Below are positions 8,739 to 17,243 of a stretch of DNA of 64,000 nucleotides, one piece after another. Position 1 is the stretch's first letter; every line of letters starts with the position of its first letter. The notes under the pieces are model-generated. The model made no database searches, was not told where the DNA came from, and saw only the letters and a list, made by a program, of their open reading frames with translations. Position numbers and translations under genes: made by a program. The DNA is from an uncultured Clostridia bacterium (lineage in GTDB: Bacteria > Bacillota > Clostridia > TANB77 > CAG-508), in the NCBI GenBank assembly GCA_934157035.1, contig CAKPHG010000002.1, positions 248,001 to 312,000 on the forward strand, written 5' to 3'.

Positions 8739-8999
8739 ATGAATCGTACAATTGAAGATTCAAGAAATTATGATGTAGTATGTATGTCATTTGGAAAAGA
8801 AAGACAAAGAGGTATAGAAGTTATACAAGCTGGAGAAAAAGACAGCTTTTTAGAGCAAACAATGGATATACCAGCAGTAACATGTAGTATTAATGATATG
8901 AAATTATCAAAAGAACAACAAAAACAAGTTATAGAAAATAGAGAAAAGAGAGTTACAAGAAAAGCTCTAAGAATGAAAGAAATGTCAAGCCAAAGATAA
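8739..8999 (+). CDS. Small unknown protein upstream of the coupling protein
   Basis: An 86-residue hydrophilic protein. The N-terminal half looks globular; the C-terminal third (from about residue 52) is a highly charged helix rich in Lys, Arg and Glu that could form a coiled coil or bind nucleic acid. GAGGAGG precedes the ATG at 8739; upstream in-frame ATGs overlap the previous gene and lack a site. It lies 18 bp before the VirD4-type gene. In clostridial conjugative elements a small gene often precedes the coupling protein, but I see no clear similarity to PcfB. Confidence 0.65.
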   Translation: MNRTIEDSRNYDVVCMSFGKERQRGIEVIQAGEKDSFLEQTMDIPAVTCSINDMKLSKEQQKQVIENREKRVTRKALRMKEMSSQR

Positions 9000-9017
9000 A
9001 AGAAAAGGTGGAAAGCC

Positions 9018-11087
9018 ATGGATAAATTTAAAAGAACATTAAAGCAAAGTAAAAAAATATTAATTATAATAGGAGTACTATGGATGTTTTTAGCCATAGT
9101 ACTTGTTTCGCCTATAGCCTATAGCATAAAAGAGGCAACAAATAGTTTTGGAACATTTGACTTAAATTTATTTGTAGATAAGTTTGTACCAGCAATAACA
9201 AGTTTTAGTAGTATAACAAAAATGTTTTTACCTGAGTACATAGGAACATTTGGAAAATGTTTAATGAACTTTACAATATTGTTTGTAATATGCTCTATAA
9301 TAGGATTTACAAAATCAAAACCAAAGGGTGACTACTATGATATGGAACATGGTTCTAGTGATTGGAGTGAGCATGGAGAGCAATATAAAATTTTAAGCAA
9401 AAATAAAGGAATTATATTAGCGGAAGACAATTACTTACCAGTAGATAAAAGAGGAAATATAAATACTTTAATCGTCGGAGGTTCTGGTTCTGGTAAATCA
9501 GCATCTTATTCAAAACCAAATGCATATCAAATGCTAGGTTCATACGTATTCACAGATCCAAAGGGAGAATTATACGACGATACAGCAGGTTATTTAAAAG
9601 AACATGGATATGAAATAAAAGTATTAAACTTAGTAAACCCAGCAAATAGTGATGGATACAACCCATTAATGCATGTGGCGAGTGAACTAGATGTAGATGT
9701 TATTGCAAACACAGTAGTAAAAGGACAGACATCAGAAAGTAAATCAGATCCATACTGGGATGATATGGCAGAAATGTTATTAAAAGCATTAATTTATTAT
9801 TTAATTGCAACAAGACCAGAAGAAGAACAAAACTTAGCAAGTTGCTCAGAACTAGTAAGAGCAGCAAATACAAATGGAGGAAGCAATTTACTTACAGAAT
9901 TAATAAACCAATTACCTTATGACCATCCAGCAAGAATGTATTATAAATCAATAGAAATAGCACCGGAAAAAACTTATGGATCAATCTTAAGTTCATTACA
10001 ATCAAAACTAGGAAAATTTGATTCAAAAGAAATAGCAGAAGTAACATCAACAGATACAATAAACTTTGAAGATATAGGAAAAAAGAAAACAGCAGTATAT
10101 GTTATATCATCAGATACACATACAGCTTATGATTTCTTACTTACAATATTCTTCTCACAAATGATACAACAATTATATAATTATGCAGACTTAAATGGTG
10201 GAAGGCTTCAAATGCCGGTATACTTTATACTAGATGAATTCGCAAACATTGGTAGAATACCAGACTTTGATAAAAAAATATCAACATCAAGAAGTAGAGG
10301 AATTCAATTTAGTGTTATACTTCAGAACTTAGACCAATTAGAAGCAATATACGAAAAAAGTTACGAAACAATTATTGGTAACTGCGATACACACGTATTT
10401 TTAGGAAGTAACTCATATAAAACGGTAGAATATTTTTCTAAAGCATTAGGAGAAAAAACAATATTTAGACAACAAAAATCGACAAATCGTGATAAACATG
10501 CACATAAACAAGGATTTAGTGACTCTGAACAAATTCTAGGAAGAGCATTAATGACACCAGACGAACTTCGTAGAATGGATAATGATTTATGTATAATTTT
10601 TGAAAAAGGAATAAAACCTGTAAAAGCAAAGAAATTTTATTTCTTTGAAAAACCAAAAATGTACAAAGAATTAATGGAAAGCAAATTAGACCATAATCAT
10701 TTTGATGCAGGAGTAAGAGGAGAATGGAGAAAATATAATCCATATAATCCATATATACCAGAAACAGATAAAAAAGCATCAGAAAATCTAAAAGTAGAAT
10801 CATTAGATGATTTATTTGAAGAAAATGAAGAAAATAAAACAACAGAGAAAAATGAAAATGTGCAAAAAAATGATTTACTAAATGATGATTTTGCAAACGA
10901 AGAACCAAAAGTTGAGCAACAAGAAGAAAAACCAATAAACGAAAATCAAACACTTTCAGATTTATTTGATTTTGAAGATTTTTCAGAAGAAAATAAAAAG
11001 AAAGAAAAAGAACCACAATTATTTAATGAAGATATACAAAAAGAATTAGAAGCAAAGTTTGATGAATTATTTGGACCAATGGAATAA
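9018..11087 (+). CDS. VirD4/TraG-type type IV coupling protein (CD1115-like)
   Basis: A 689-residue membrane ATPase of the T4SS-DNA_transf family. Two N-terminal membrane segments lie at about 14-35 and 83-98. Walker A GGSGSGKS is at 154-161, followed by KPNAYQ and TDPKGELYDDT. Walker B F-I-L-D-E-F-A-N-I-G has Asp406-Glu407. The IIGNCDTHVFLG motif follows. Coupling proteins are hexameric pumps that bring relaxase-bound DNA to a type IV secretion channel. The last 100 residues are an acidic, Glu/Asn-rich tail. No relaxase, VirB4, integrase or other channel gene lies nearby; the flanks are housekeeping genes. A strong terminator follows. Confidence 0.88.
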   Translation: MDKFKRTLKQSKKILIIIGVLWMFLAIVLVSPIAYSIKEATNSFGTFDLNLFVDKFVPAITSFSSITKMFLPEYIGTFGKCLMNFTILFVICSIIGFTKSKPKGDYYDMEHGSSDWSEHGEQYKILSKNKGIILAEDNYLPVDKRGNINTLIVGGSGSGKSASYSKPNAYQMLGSYVFTDPKGELYDDTAGYLKEHGYEIKVLNLVNPANSDGYNPLMHVASELDVDVIANTVVKGQTSESKSDPYWDDMAEMLLKALIYYLIATRPEEEQNLASCSELVRAANTNGGSNLLTELINQLPYDHPARMYYKSIEIAPEKTYGSILSSLQSKLGKFDSKEIAEVTSTDTINFEDIGKKKTAVYVISSDTHTAYDFLLTIFFSQMIQQLYNYADLNGGRLQMPVYFILDEFANIGRIPDFDKKISTSRSRGIQFSVILQNLDQLEAIYEKSYETIIGNCDTHVFLGSNSYKTVEYFSKALGEKTIFRQQKSTNRDKHAHKQGFSDSEQILGRALMTPDELRRMDNDLCIIFEKGIKPVKAKKFYFFEKPKMYKELMESKLDHNHFDAGVRGEWRKYNPYNPYIPETDKKASENLKVESLDDLFEENEENKTTEKNENVQKNDLLNDDFANEEPKVEQQEEKPINENQTLSDLFDFEDFSEENKKKEKEPQLFNEDIQKELEAKFDELFGPME

Positions 11088-11110
11088 TAAAATAACAAAA
11101 TAACAAAATA

Positions 11111-11138
11111 AAAAAATCCGCTATAGCGGATTTTTTTA
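11111..11138 (+). terminator. Terminator of the coupling-protein operon
   Basis: The perfect palindrome ATCCGCTATAGCGGAT is flanked by a run of A and followed by seven T. It lies 24 bp after the stop. Confidence 0.9.
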
Positions 11139-11243
11139 TTTACTACTAGAAGAATAGATTAGTATTTGATTCAGGCTTAAAATAAGAATATTAAAAATAC
11201 ATATAAATATCAGCAAAAAGCAAAACAAACGTTCTAAAATATA

Positions 11244-11272
11244 TTGACTTTTCCAAAAAATACCTATATAAT
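11244..11272 (+). promoter_or_regulatory. Sigma-A promoter of the yhaO/yhaN-like pair
   Basis: TTGACT (11244-11249), 17 bp, TATAAT (11267-11272), about 100 bp before the first ATG. Confidence 0.7.
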
Positions 11273-11371
11273 AAAGCAAGAAAATTTGGAAAGCATAATG
11301 TAATTACCATTTCAATTCTATATAAGAAATAAAGGTGGTATATATAAAATAAATAATTATGGAGGAAAAAT

Positions 11372-12442
11372 ATGAAATTTGTACATATAGCAGACATGCA
11401 CTTTGATACGCCATTTAAAATGCTTAGTGATAGAAGAGATTTAGGTGAGGCAAGAAGACTAGATCAAAGAAAAGCGTTTAAAAAAATGATACAATATATA
11501 AAAGAAAATAAAATTCCTTATTTATTTATAGCAGGAGATTTATATGATAATGAATATATAAGAGAAAGCACAATAAGTTTTATAAATGAATGTTTTAAAC
11601 AAATATCAGATACTAAAATTTATATAGCGCCAGGAAATCATGATCCATATTTAAAAAACTCATATTATGCAAAATATAATTGGAATGAAAATGTAAAAAT
11701 ATTCACAGCAAATATAGAAAAAGTGGAAAACGAAGACTTCAATTTATATGGTTATGGGTTTGAAGATTTTTATTGCAATAACTCAAATATAGAAAACATT
11801 AAATTAGAAAACAAAGAGAAAATAAACATTTTATTAACACACTGCAATTTAGATGGAAGTGATAAATTAGAAAGAGAATATAATAATTTGTCTTCAAAAA
11901 GATTAAAAGAAATAGGTTTTGACTATATTGCAATAGGTCACATACATAAAAGAAATATAGAAGAAAAAACAAATATAATATATCCAGGTTCTACTATTTC
12001 CCTAGGCTTTGATGAATTAGGAAAACATGGAATGGTAGTAGGAAATTTAGAAAAAGGAAATTTAAATTTAGAATTTATTACATTAGATGAAAAAGAATTT
12101 AAAGAGCAAGAATTTGATGTTAGTGAAATTCAAACAATAGAAGAGTTAGCCGAAAAAATAAATGAATTAGATTTGGAACAGAATAATTTATACAAAATTA
12201 TATTAATAGGCAACAGAAATTTTGAAATAAATATTTATAAAATATATAAATTAATAGAAACAGAAAATATTATAAAAATTAAAGATAAAACAAAGATTAG
12301 CTATAATTTAGAAGAAATAGTAAATGATAGTACATTAAAAGGGATATTTGCTAAAGAGATGTTAGAAAAATTAAAAGATGAAAATATAGATAAAGAAACT
12401 ATAGAAAAAGCTATAGAAATAGGAATGAACTCTTTATCATAA
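11372..12442 (+). CDS. SbcD/YhaO-like DNA repair metallophosphoesterase
   Basis: A 356-residue calcineurin-like phosphoesterase of the SbcD/Mre11 type, closest in plan to Bacillus YhaO. Metal-binding motifs are D8-x-H10, G55-D56, G88-N-H-D91, a His in L-L-T-H-C, and G-H-I-H. Such enzymes act as Mn-dependent nucleases on DNA ends together with an SMC-like ATPase. The ATPase is encoded 15 bp downstream. GGAGG precedes the ATG. The pair has its own promoter and a terminator after the second gene. Substrate preference cannot be read from the sequence. Confidence 0.88.
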   Translation: MKFVHIADMHFDTPFKMLSDRRDLGEARRLDQRKAFKKMIQYIKENKIPYLFIAGDLYDNEYIRESTISFINECFKQISDTKIYIAPGNHDPYLKNSYYAKYNWNENVKIFTANIEKVENEDFNLYGYGFEDFYCNNSNIENIKLENKEKINILLTHCNLDGSDKLEREYNNLSSKRLKEIGFDYIAIGHIHKRNIEEKTNIIYPGSTISLGFDELGKHGMVVGNLEKGNLNLEFITLDEKEFKEQEFDVSEIQTIEELAEKINELDLEQNNLYKIILIGNRNFEINIYKIYKLIETENIIKIKDKTKISYNLEEIVNDSTLKGIFAKEMLEKLKDENIDKETIEKAIEIGMNSLS

Positions 12443-12457
12443 ATAAGAGGTGATATT

Positions 12458-14404
12458 TTGAAAATAGAAAATGCTCAAATAAATGCTTTTGGAAATTTAG
12501 AAAATAAACAAATAGATTTAAGCGAAAATATAAATATAATAAAAGGTAATAATGAAAGTGGAAAATCTACATTTCTTAAATTTATTGTAGATATGTTTTA
12601 TGGAATATCTAAAAATAAAAGAGGAAAAGAAATTTCGGATTATGATAGATACAAACCATGGAATAGCGAAGAATTTTCTGGAAAAATAGCATATACACTA
12701 GATAATGGAAAAAAATATGAAGTATTTAGAGATTTTAACAAAAAAAATCCTAAAATATATAATGAGGTAGGAGAAGATATTTCAAAAGAATTTACAATAG
12801 ACAAAACAAATGGAAGTAAATTTTTTGTAGAGCAAACAAAAATAGAAGAAGACACATTTTTATCTACATTTGTATCTTGTCAAACAGAAGTAAAGTTAGA
12901 AAAACAAGAGCAAAATGTACTAGTTCAAAAACTAGCAAACTTAGCAGGAACAGGAGAAGATAATGTTTCATATAAAAAGGCATTAGAAAAATTAAATAAA
13001 AAGCAAATAGAAGAAATAGGAACATTAAGAACAACAGGAAGACCAATGAATCTTGTAAAAGAAGAACAATTTAATCTTCAAGACGAAATTGGAGAATTAG
13101 AAGAATATAAAGAAGAAAGATATTCAATAGAAGAAAATAAAAATAAATTAGAAACAAAAATACAAGAAAACGAAAAAAAATTAGAAATGCTAAAGCAAAT
13201 AAATAAAATATATGAAGATAAAAAATTAGAAGAACAAAAATTAGAATTAAATAAAAACCTAATAAAATCATACGAAGAAAAAATAAAAAATATAAAAGAA
13301 GAAAAAGATGGAATAGAAACAAAATACAAAGAAATAGTTAATATTATGAATGAAAAGACAGAAAAACAAGAAAAAGAAAATGAGCAAACAACCAAGTTAA
13401 GAAAAATCGGAGTATCAATTTTATTTGTAATATCAATTATTATAGGAATTATATTTATAAAAAATACTTTAGTTTCAGCAATAGCATTTGTAATAGGAGC
13501 AATAAATTTTATATTATTAGTAGAATCTTTATTAAGAAAAAATAAAAGTAATGAACCAAAGAAAGAAGAAAGTGAACAACAAGTAAAAATAAGAGAGAGA
13601 TTACAATTAGTAAAAAGCGAAATGGATAAAATGCAAGCACAAATAGAAATGCTAAATAAATCTAAAGAAGAAAAAAATGCAGAAATTGAAAAACAAAAAC
13701 AAGAAATTAATTCTAATATAGAAGAAAGACTAAAAAGATTAAGAGAAATATACCAATTAGAAAATGCAGAATTTAATAGTAATATTTCATATAATATAGA
13801 AAAAATGCAAGAAGAACTAAATAAAAATAAATTAGAACTACATTCACTAGAACTAGATAAAAATAATATAATGCCAAAACTTGAAAGATTGGCAAGTATG
13901 GAAGAACAACTACAAGAACTAAATGAAAAAGAAACAATGCTTAATAAGCAAAATACTGCAATAGAACTTGCAAAAGAAGTTTTAGAAATAGCATATACAA
14001 AAATGAAAGAAAATGTTACTCCAAAATTTACAGAAAACTTATCTAAAAACATAGAAAAAATATCTGATGGTAAATACAAAAAAGTAAAAATAAATGATGA
14101 AGAAGGAATAATAGTAGAAAAACAAAATGGAGAATACATTTCAGCTGAGAAGCTAAGTGTAGGAACAATAGAGCAGTTATATTTATCATTAAGATTTGGA
14201 GCAATAAAGGAACTTTCAGAAGAAAGCATGCCAATAATTTTAGACGAAGCATTTGCATATTATGATGAAGAAAGACTAAAAAATATTCTTACATATATAA
14301 GCAAAGAATATGAAAATAATCAAATAATTATATTTACATGTACTAACAGAGAAGTAGAGATACTAGAAAAAGAAAACATTAAATATAATTTAGTGAATTT
14401 ATAA
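12458..14404 (+). CDS. YhaN-like SMC/Rad50-type ATPase with membrane hairpin
   Basis: A 648-residue ABC-type ATPase with split head domains. Walker A GNNESGKST is at 30-38. Long Glu/Lys coiled coils run from about 195 to 310 and 360 to 540. The signature L-S-V-G-T is near 565 and Walker B P-I-I-L-D-E-A-F near 590. A hydrophobic segment at about 316-356 is long enough for two membrane passes and stands where Rad50 and SbcC have a zinc hook; this arrangement is known for YhaN-type proteins. The TTG start follows AGAGGTGAT. It probably forms a nuclease complex with the preceding phosphoesterase. Confidence 0.85.
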   Translation: MKIENAQINAFGNLENKQIDLSENINIIKGNNESGKSTFLKFIVDMFYGISKNKRGKEISDYDRYKPWNSEEFSGKIAYTLDNGKKYEVFRDFNKKNPKIYNEVGEDISKEFTIDKTNGSKFFVEQTKIEEDTFLSTFVSCQTEVKLEKQEQNVLVQKLANLAGTGEDNVSYKKALEKLNKKQIEEIGTLRTTGRPMNLVKEEQFNLQDEIGELEEYKEERYSIEENKNKLETKIQENEKKLEMLKQINKIYEDKKLEEQKLELNKNLIKSYEEKIKNIKEEKDGIETKYKEIVNIMNEKTEKQEKENEQTTKLRKIGVSILFVISIIIGIIFIKNTLVSAIAFVIGAINFILLVESLLRKNKSNEPKKEESEQQVKIRERLQLVKSEMDKMQAQIEMLNKSKEEKNAEIEKQKQEINSNIEERLKRLREIYQLENAEFNSNISYNIEKMQEELNKNKLELHSLELDKNNIMPKLERLASMEEQLQELNEKETMLNKQNTAIELAKEVLEIAYTKMKENVTPKFTENLSKNIEKISDGKYKKVKINDEEGIIVEKQNGEYISAEKLSVGTIEQLYLSLRFGAIKELSEESMPIILDEAFAYYDEERLKNILTYISKEYENNQIIIFTCTNREVEILEKENIKYNLVNL

Positions 14405-14421
14405 TAAAATCTAAAAAGATA

Positions 14422-14464
14422 CAGGTTGTAATAAAAAAATTGTCATATTATAACCTGCTTTTTA
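14422..14464 (+). terminator. Terminator after the YhaN-like gene
   Basis: CAGGTTGTAATA (14422-14433) pairs with TATTATAACCTG (14446-14457) through one G-T pair; CTTTTTA follows. Confidence 0.7.
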
Positions 14465-14469
14465 ATTTG

Positions 14470-14498
14470 TTGACAATTATGCAAAGAGATAGTACAAT
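14470..14498 (+). promoter_or_regulatory. Sigma-A promoter of the 14.6-kb gene
   Basis: TTGACA (14470-14475), 17 bp, TACAAT (14493-14498), about 59 bp before the ATG. Confidence 0.75.
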
Positions 14499-14556
14499 AA
14501 CAAATATAATAACTATAAAAATCTTGTATTCTAAATTAGAAGGAGGATAAGAAAAT

Positions 14557-14922
14557 ATGAAATTTACAGAGGAACAGGTTGAAAAGGTATCTGCACTACG
14601 GGAAGAATTAGCTGCAAAAGTGAGTATGTATAGTGGTGGTAGACAACATGCGAGGGAACTACTAGGAGAGAGTAGAGAAAATACTATATTCTGGACTTGG
14701 ATTGATGGATTATCGGTTGACATTACGGCATTGGAAATTGAAGAAAAGAAGGTATTAGATACAGAAATTGAAGACTTAGACGAGAGTGAGTTTTACATGT
14801 TGATTGGCAGGTATTTTCAAAAACTTGATGAGGACGTGGAAAAATCCGAAGATATAGCCCGTCCATTGTTTTATTCACTTATTAATGTGTATCAAAAGAA
14901 GATAACAAAAGCATTAAAGTAA
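14557..14922 (+). CDS. Unknown 121-residue protein, stand-alone unit
   Basis: Not recognised. The protein is predicted mostly helical and acidic, with no signal or membrane segment. A Trp-containing segment F-W-T-W-I-D-G-L lies near residue 47. GGAGG precedes the ATG. The gene has its own promoter and terminators on both sides, so it is a self-contained unit between the nuclease pair and prfA. Codon use (CGG, ACG, GTG, GCC, GGC) is less A-biased than that of its neighbours, which suggests a different history, for example acquisition as a cassette. Confidence 0.7.
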   Translation: MKFTEEQVEKVSALREELAAKVSMYSGGRQHARELLGESRENTIFWTWIDGLSVDITALEIEEKKVLDTEIEDLDESEFYMLIGRYFQKLDEDVEKSEDIARPLFYSLINVYQKKITKALK

Positions 14923-14927
14923 TAATA

Positions 14928-14964
14928 AGAAAAACCGCTTTTTAAATTAAAGAGCGGTTTTTCT
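14928..14964 (+). terminator. Terminator of the 14.6-kb gene
   Basis: AGAAAAACCGCTTT pairs with AGAGCGGTTTTTCT around an A/T-rich loop. The 3' arm supplies the T-tract. Confidence 0.85.
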
Positions 14965-14965
14965 A

Positions 14966-14994
14966 TTGAATAAAATATAAAAATGTAGTATAAT
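14966..14994 (+). promoter_or_regulatory. Sigma-A promoter of prfA
   Basis: TTGAAT (14966-14971), 17 bp, TATAAT (14989-14994), 33 bp before the ATG. Confidence 0.75.
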
Positions 14995-15027
14995 ACCAAA
15001 GAATATATAATTTAAAGGAGAATATTT

Positions 15028-16089
15028 ATGTTTGATAAGTTAGAGACTGTAGAAAAACGTTATGAAGAATTAACAGCAAAAATAAGTGATCCAGAAGTAA
15101 TTTCAAGAACAAACGAATGGCGCGAATATATGAAAGAACATGCAGAAATAGAACCAATAGTACAAAAATATAGAGAGTATAAAAGAGCAAAAAAAGGCTA
15201 TGAAGAAGCAAAAGAAATGATGAATGACCCAGAAATGAAAGATTTAGCAGAAGAAGAGATGCTTGCAAATAAAGAAGCTATGCCAAAAATAGAAGAAGAA
15301 TTAAAAATACTTTTAATTCCAAAAGATCCAGACGATGATAAAAACGTTATATGCGAAATTCGTGGAGGTGCTGGTGGAGAAGAAGCAGCACTATTTGCAG
15401 GAACATTATTTAGAATGTATTCTATGTATGCAGAGAAAAAACATTGGAAACTAGAAGTGGTAAATGAAAACGAAACAGGTCTTGGAGGATATAAAGAAAT
15501 ATCTTTTATGATTACAGGAAAAGGAGCATATAGTAGACTAAAATTCGAAAGTGGAGTTCATCGTGTACAACGTGTACCAGATACAGAAAGTAGTGGTAGA
15601 ATTCATACATCAACTGCAACAGTAGCAGTACTTCCTGAAGTAGCAGATGTAGAAATAGATATAAACCCAGCAGATATAAAAATGGAAGTATATCGTGCAT
15701 CTGGTGCTGGAGGACAACACGTAAACAAAACATCATCAGCAGTAAGATTAATTCATGTTCCAACAGGAGTAGTAGCAGAATGCCAAACAGAACGTTCACA
15801 AGTACAAAATAGAGAATATGCAATGAGATTACTTCGTTCTAGACTATATGAAATAGAAAAGCAAAAAAGAGATAGTCAGATAGCAAATGAAAGAAAAAGT
15901 CAAGTAGGTTCTGGAGATAGAAGTGAAAAAATACGTACATATAACTACCCACAAGGACGTATAACAGACCACAGAATAGGAATGAATGTATACCAATTTG
16001 AAGATTTCCTAAATGGTAACTTAGATGAAATGATAGATAACCTAATTGCAGCAGATAGAGCAGAAAGATTAAAAGGTGAAGAAGAATAA
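15028..16089 (+). CDS. prfA: Peptide chain release factor 1
   Basis: A 353-residue class I release factor. It recognises UAA and UAG in the ribosomal A site and triggers peptide release. The GGQ motif is at 228-230. The codon-recognition tripeptide P-D-T at 184-186 is the PxT form that marks RF1 rather than RF2 (SPF). Domain 1 is a helical N-terminus, and the C-terminal domain has R-I-T-D-H-R. AAAGGAG precedes the ATG. prmC (hemK), often next to prfA, is not here; a ZIP transporter follows. Confidence 0.96.
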   Translation: MFDKLETVEKRYEELTAKISDPEVISRTNEWREYMKEHAEIEPIVQKYREYKRAKKGYEEAKEMMNDPEMKDLAEEEMLANKEAMPKIEEELKILLIPKDPDDDKNVICEIRGGAGGEEAALFAGTLFRMYSMYAEKKHWKLEVVNENETGLGGYKEISFMITGKGAYSRLKFESGVHRVQRVPDTESSGRIHTSTATVAVLPEVADVEIDINPADIKMEVYRASGAGGQHVNKTSSAVRLIHVPTGVVAECQTERSQVQNREYAMRLLRSRLYEIEKQKRDSQIANERKSQVGSGDRSEKIRTYNYPQGRITDHRIGMNVYQFEDFLNGNLDEMIDNLIAADRAERLKGEEE

Positions 16090-16099
16090 CGAATAAATC

Positions 16100-16146
16100 A
16101 CACTTCTTAAAAATAAACTAATAAAAAGTTTAATTTTAAGGAGTGT
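16100..16146 (+). promoter_or_regulatory. Hairpin enclosing the ribosome binding site of the ZIP gene
   Basis: A 20-nt arm (16100-16119) pairs almost completely with 16127-16146 across a 7-nt loop. The right arm contains the Shine-Dalgarno AAGGAG (16138-16143) of the ZIP transporter. It may act as a prfA terminator (TTTTAATTT follows), as translational control, or both. Confidence 0.55.
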
Positions 16147-16152
16147 TTTAAT

Positions 16153-16896
16153 TTGAATGACATATTAAAAACAACATTAATAGGCTTATTTTTTGGGACA
16201 TTTGGAACAACAATTGGAGGAATAATAGGAGTATGTTTCAAAAGAAAGTCAAATAAATTTTTAAGTTTTATTTTAGCATTTGCCTCAGGCTTAATGCTAG
16301 CAATAATATGCTTTGATTTAATACCAGAAGCAATGGAAATAGCAAATGTTTTTAGTGTACTTATGGGAATTATTGCAGGAATAATAGTAATGATAATATG
16401 TGATGTATTAGTACAAAAAAAGTTTAATACAAGTAAAATAAATAAAAGCACAACAAGTAATTTATTAAAAACGGGAATAATAGTAAGCATAGGTCTAGCA
16501 CTTCATAATTTTCCAGAAGGTTTGGCAATAGGCTCGGGCTTTGGAGCATCACTAACATTAGGCTATTCACTAGCAGTTGCAATATGTCTGCACGATATAC
16601 CAGAAGGAATAAGCATGGCAGTGCCAATGAAAAATGGGGGAATGAATCCAATAAAAGTAGTTTTCTATGTAATATTATCAGGAGTAACAACAGGAATAGG
16701 AGCATTTTTTGGAGCAATACTTGGCGGAATATCACAAGAAGTAATAGCAATGTGCTTAAGCTTTGCAGCAGGGGCAATGCTATACATAGTATCAGGAGAA
16801 TTAGTACCAGAATCAAATAGCTTATATCATGGAAGAATGACAGCAATAGGAAACATAGCCGGCTTCCTACTAGGCATGCTCGCAATGTCACTTTAA
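16153..16896 (+). CDS. ZIP-family metal transporter
   Basis: A 247-residue inner-membrane protein with about eight membrane segments. The paired metal-site motifs H-N-F-P-E-G (118-123) and H-D-I-P-E-G (147-152) are those of ZIP-family permeases that import Zn or other divalent metals. A polar loop near residues 92-110 separates the two halves. The TTG start follows AAGGAG at nine bases, but that site lies in a strong hairpin. No terminator is obvious after it; the next 90 bp lead into the toxin-like locus. Confidence 0.88.
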   Translation: MNDILKTTLIGLFFGTFGTTIGGIIGVCFKRKSNKFLSFILAFASGLMLAIICFDLIPEAMEIANVFSVLMGIIAGIIVMIICDVLVQKKFNTSKINKSTTSNLLKTGIIVSIGLALHNFPEGLAIGSGFGASLTLGYSLAVAICLHDIPEGISMAVPMKNGGMNPIKVVFYVILSGVTTGIGAFFGAILGGISQEVIAMCLSFAAGAMLYIVSGELVPESNSLYHGRMTAIGNIAGFLLGMLAMSL

Positions 16897-16973
16897 AAAG
16901 TATTAATATATAGAAAGAAAAAACAATATAAAACATACACAAACAAATTTTTTGTAAAATTTTAAATATTCAC

Positions 16974-17002
16974 TAGACAATATATAAAAAATAGTATAGA
17001 CT
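16974..17002 (+). promoter_or_regulatory. Candidate promoter of the toxin-like mRNA
   Basis: TAGACA (16974-16979), 17 bp, TAGACT (16997-17002). The -10 is imperfect; TATAGA at 16995 is an alternative. The predicted start, about 17009, lies at the edge of the left inverted repeat. Confidence 0.45.
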
Positions 17003-17010
17003 AAAAAGCA

Positions 17011-17044
17011 TAGAAAATGAGATTAAGCAAAGATGTGGTTGCCT
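17011..17044 (+). repeat. Left inverted repeat of the toxin-like locus
   Basis: TAGAAAATGAGA (17011-17022) and GTGGTTGCCT (17035-17044) are repeated in inverted orientation at 17264-17275 and 17244-17253. The unmatched middle is 12 nt here and 10 nt on the right. In a full-length plus-strand RNA, 22 bases at the 5' end could therefore pair with its 3' end. Confidence 0.85.
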
Positions 17045-17066
17045 CCAATTAAAGGAGGTGAGGCTT
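17043..17066 (+). promoter_or_regulatory. Sequestered ribosome binding site of the toxin-like ORF
   Basis: AAAGGAGGTGA (17051-17061) is an almost perfect Shine-Dalgarno. The upstream GCCTCC (17041-17046) can pair with it across a short A/T loop, and the same bases belong to the left inverted repeat. Pairing would hide the site; alternative pairing of the repeat with the 3' end would free it. Confidence 0.6.
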
Positions 17067-17186
17067 ATGATAGAGTCAGTATTAGTAAGCATAATATACA
17101 TATTATTATATTCTTTAATATTTATAACTATCATTGCCATAGCCTTGATAATAGCACTAGTTATTATTTTGAGCAAAAGCAAATAA
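17067..17186 (+). CDS. Putative type I toxin, 39-residue membrane peptide
   Basis: ATG at 17067, six bases after AAAGGAGGTGA, TAA at 17184-17186. The peptide begins MIESVLVSIIYILLYS, is almost wholly Ile/Leu/Val/Ala and ends in S-K-S-K. A single membrane helix with a short cationic tail is the design of type I toxins such as TxpA, BsrG and Fst, which insert in the membrane. I see no sequence identity with a named family. Context supports the call: long-range inverted repeats, a hidden ribosome binding site and a convergent antisense RNA with a consensus promoter. Toxicity is inferred. It could instead be another regulated small membrane protein. Confidence 0.7.
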   Translation: MIESVLVSIIYILLYSLIFITIIAIALIIALVIILSKSK

Positions 17187-17189
17187 CCA

Positions 17190-17231
17190 ATAAAAAACAA
17201 CACATCTAGCTTTCCCGAGCAATGTGTTGTT
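17190..17231 (-). terminator. Terminator of the antisense RNA
   Basis: AACAACACAT (17196-17205) pairs perfectly with ATGTGTTGTT (17222-17231). Read on the minus strand a run of T follows (17197-17192). Read on the plus strand only AAAACAT follows, so it should stop the antisense RNA but not the toxin mRNA. Confidence 0.8.
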
Positions 17232-17243
17232 AAAACATATCTT

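Noticed and set aside
13078..14229. A 383-codon open frame on the minus strand
   Set aside because: It mirrors the Glu/Lys-rich coiled coils of the YhaN-like ATPase. The translation is Ser/Phe/Ile-rich and lacks a ribosome binding site; it is a reading shadow of A-rich codons.
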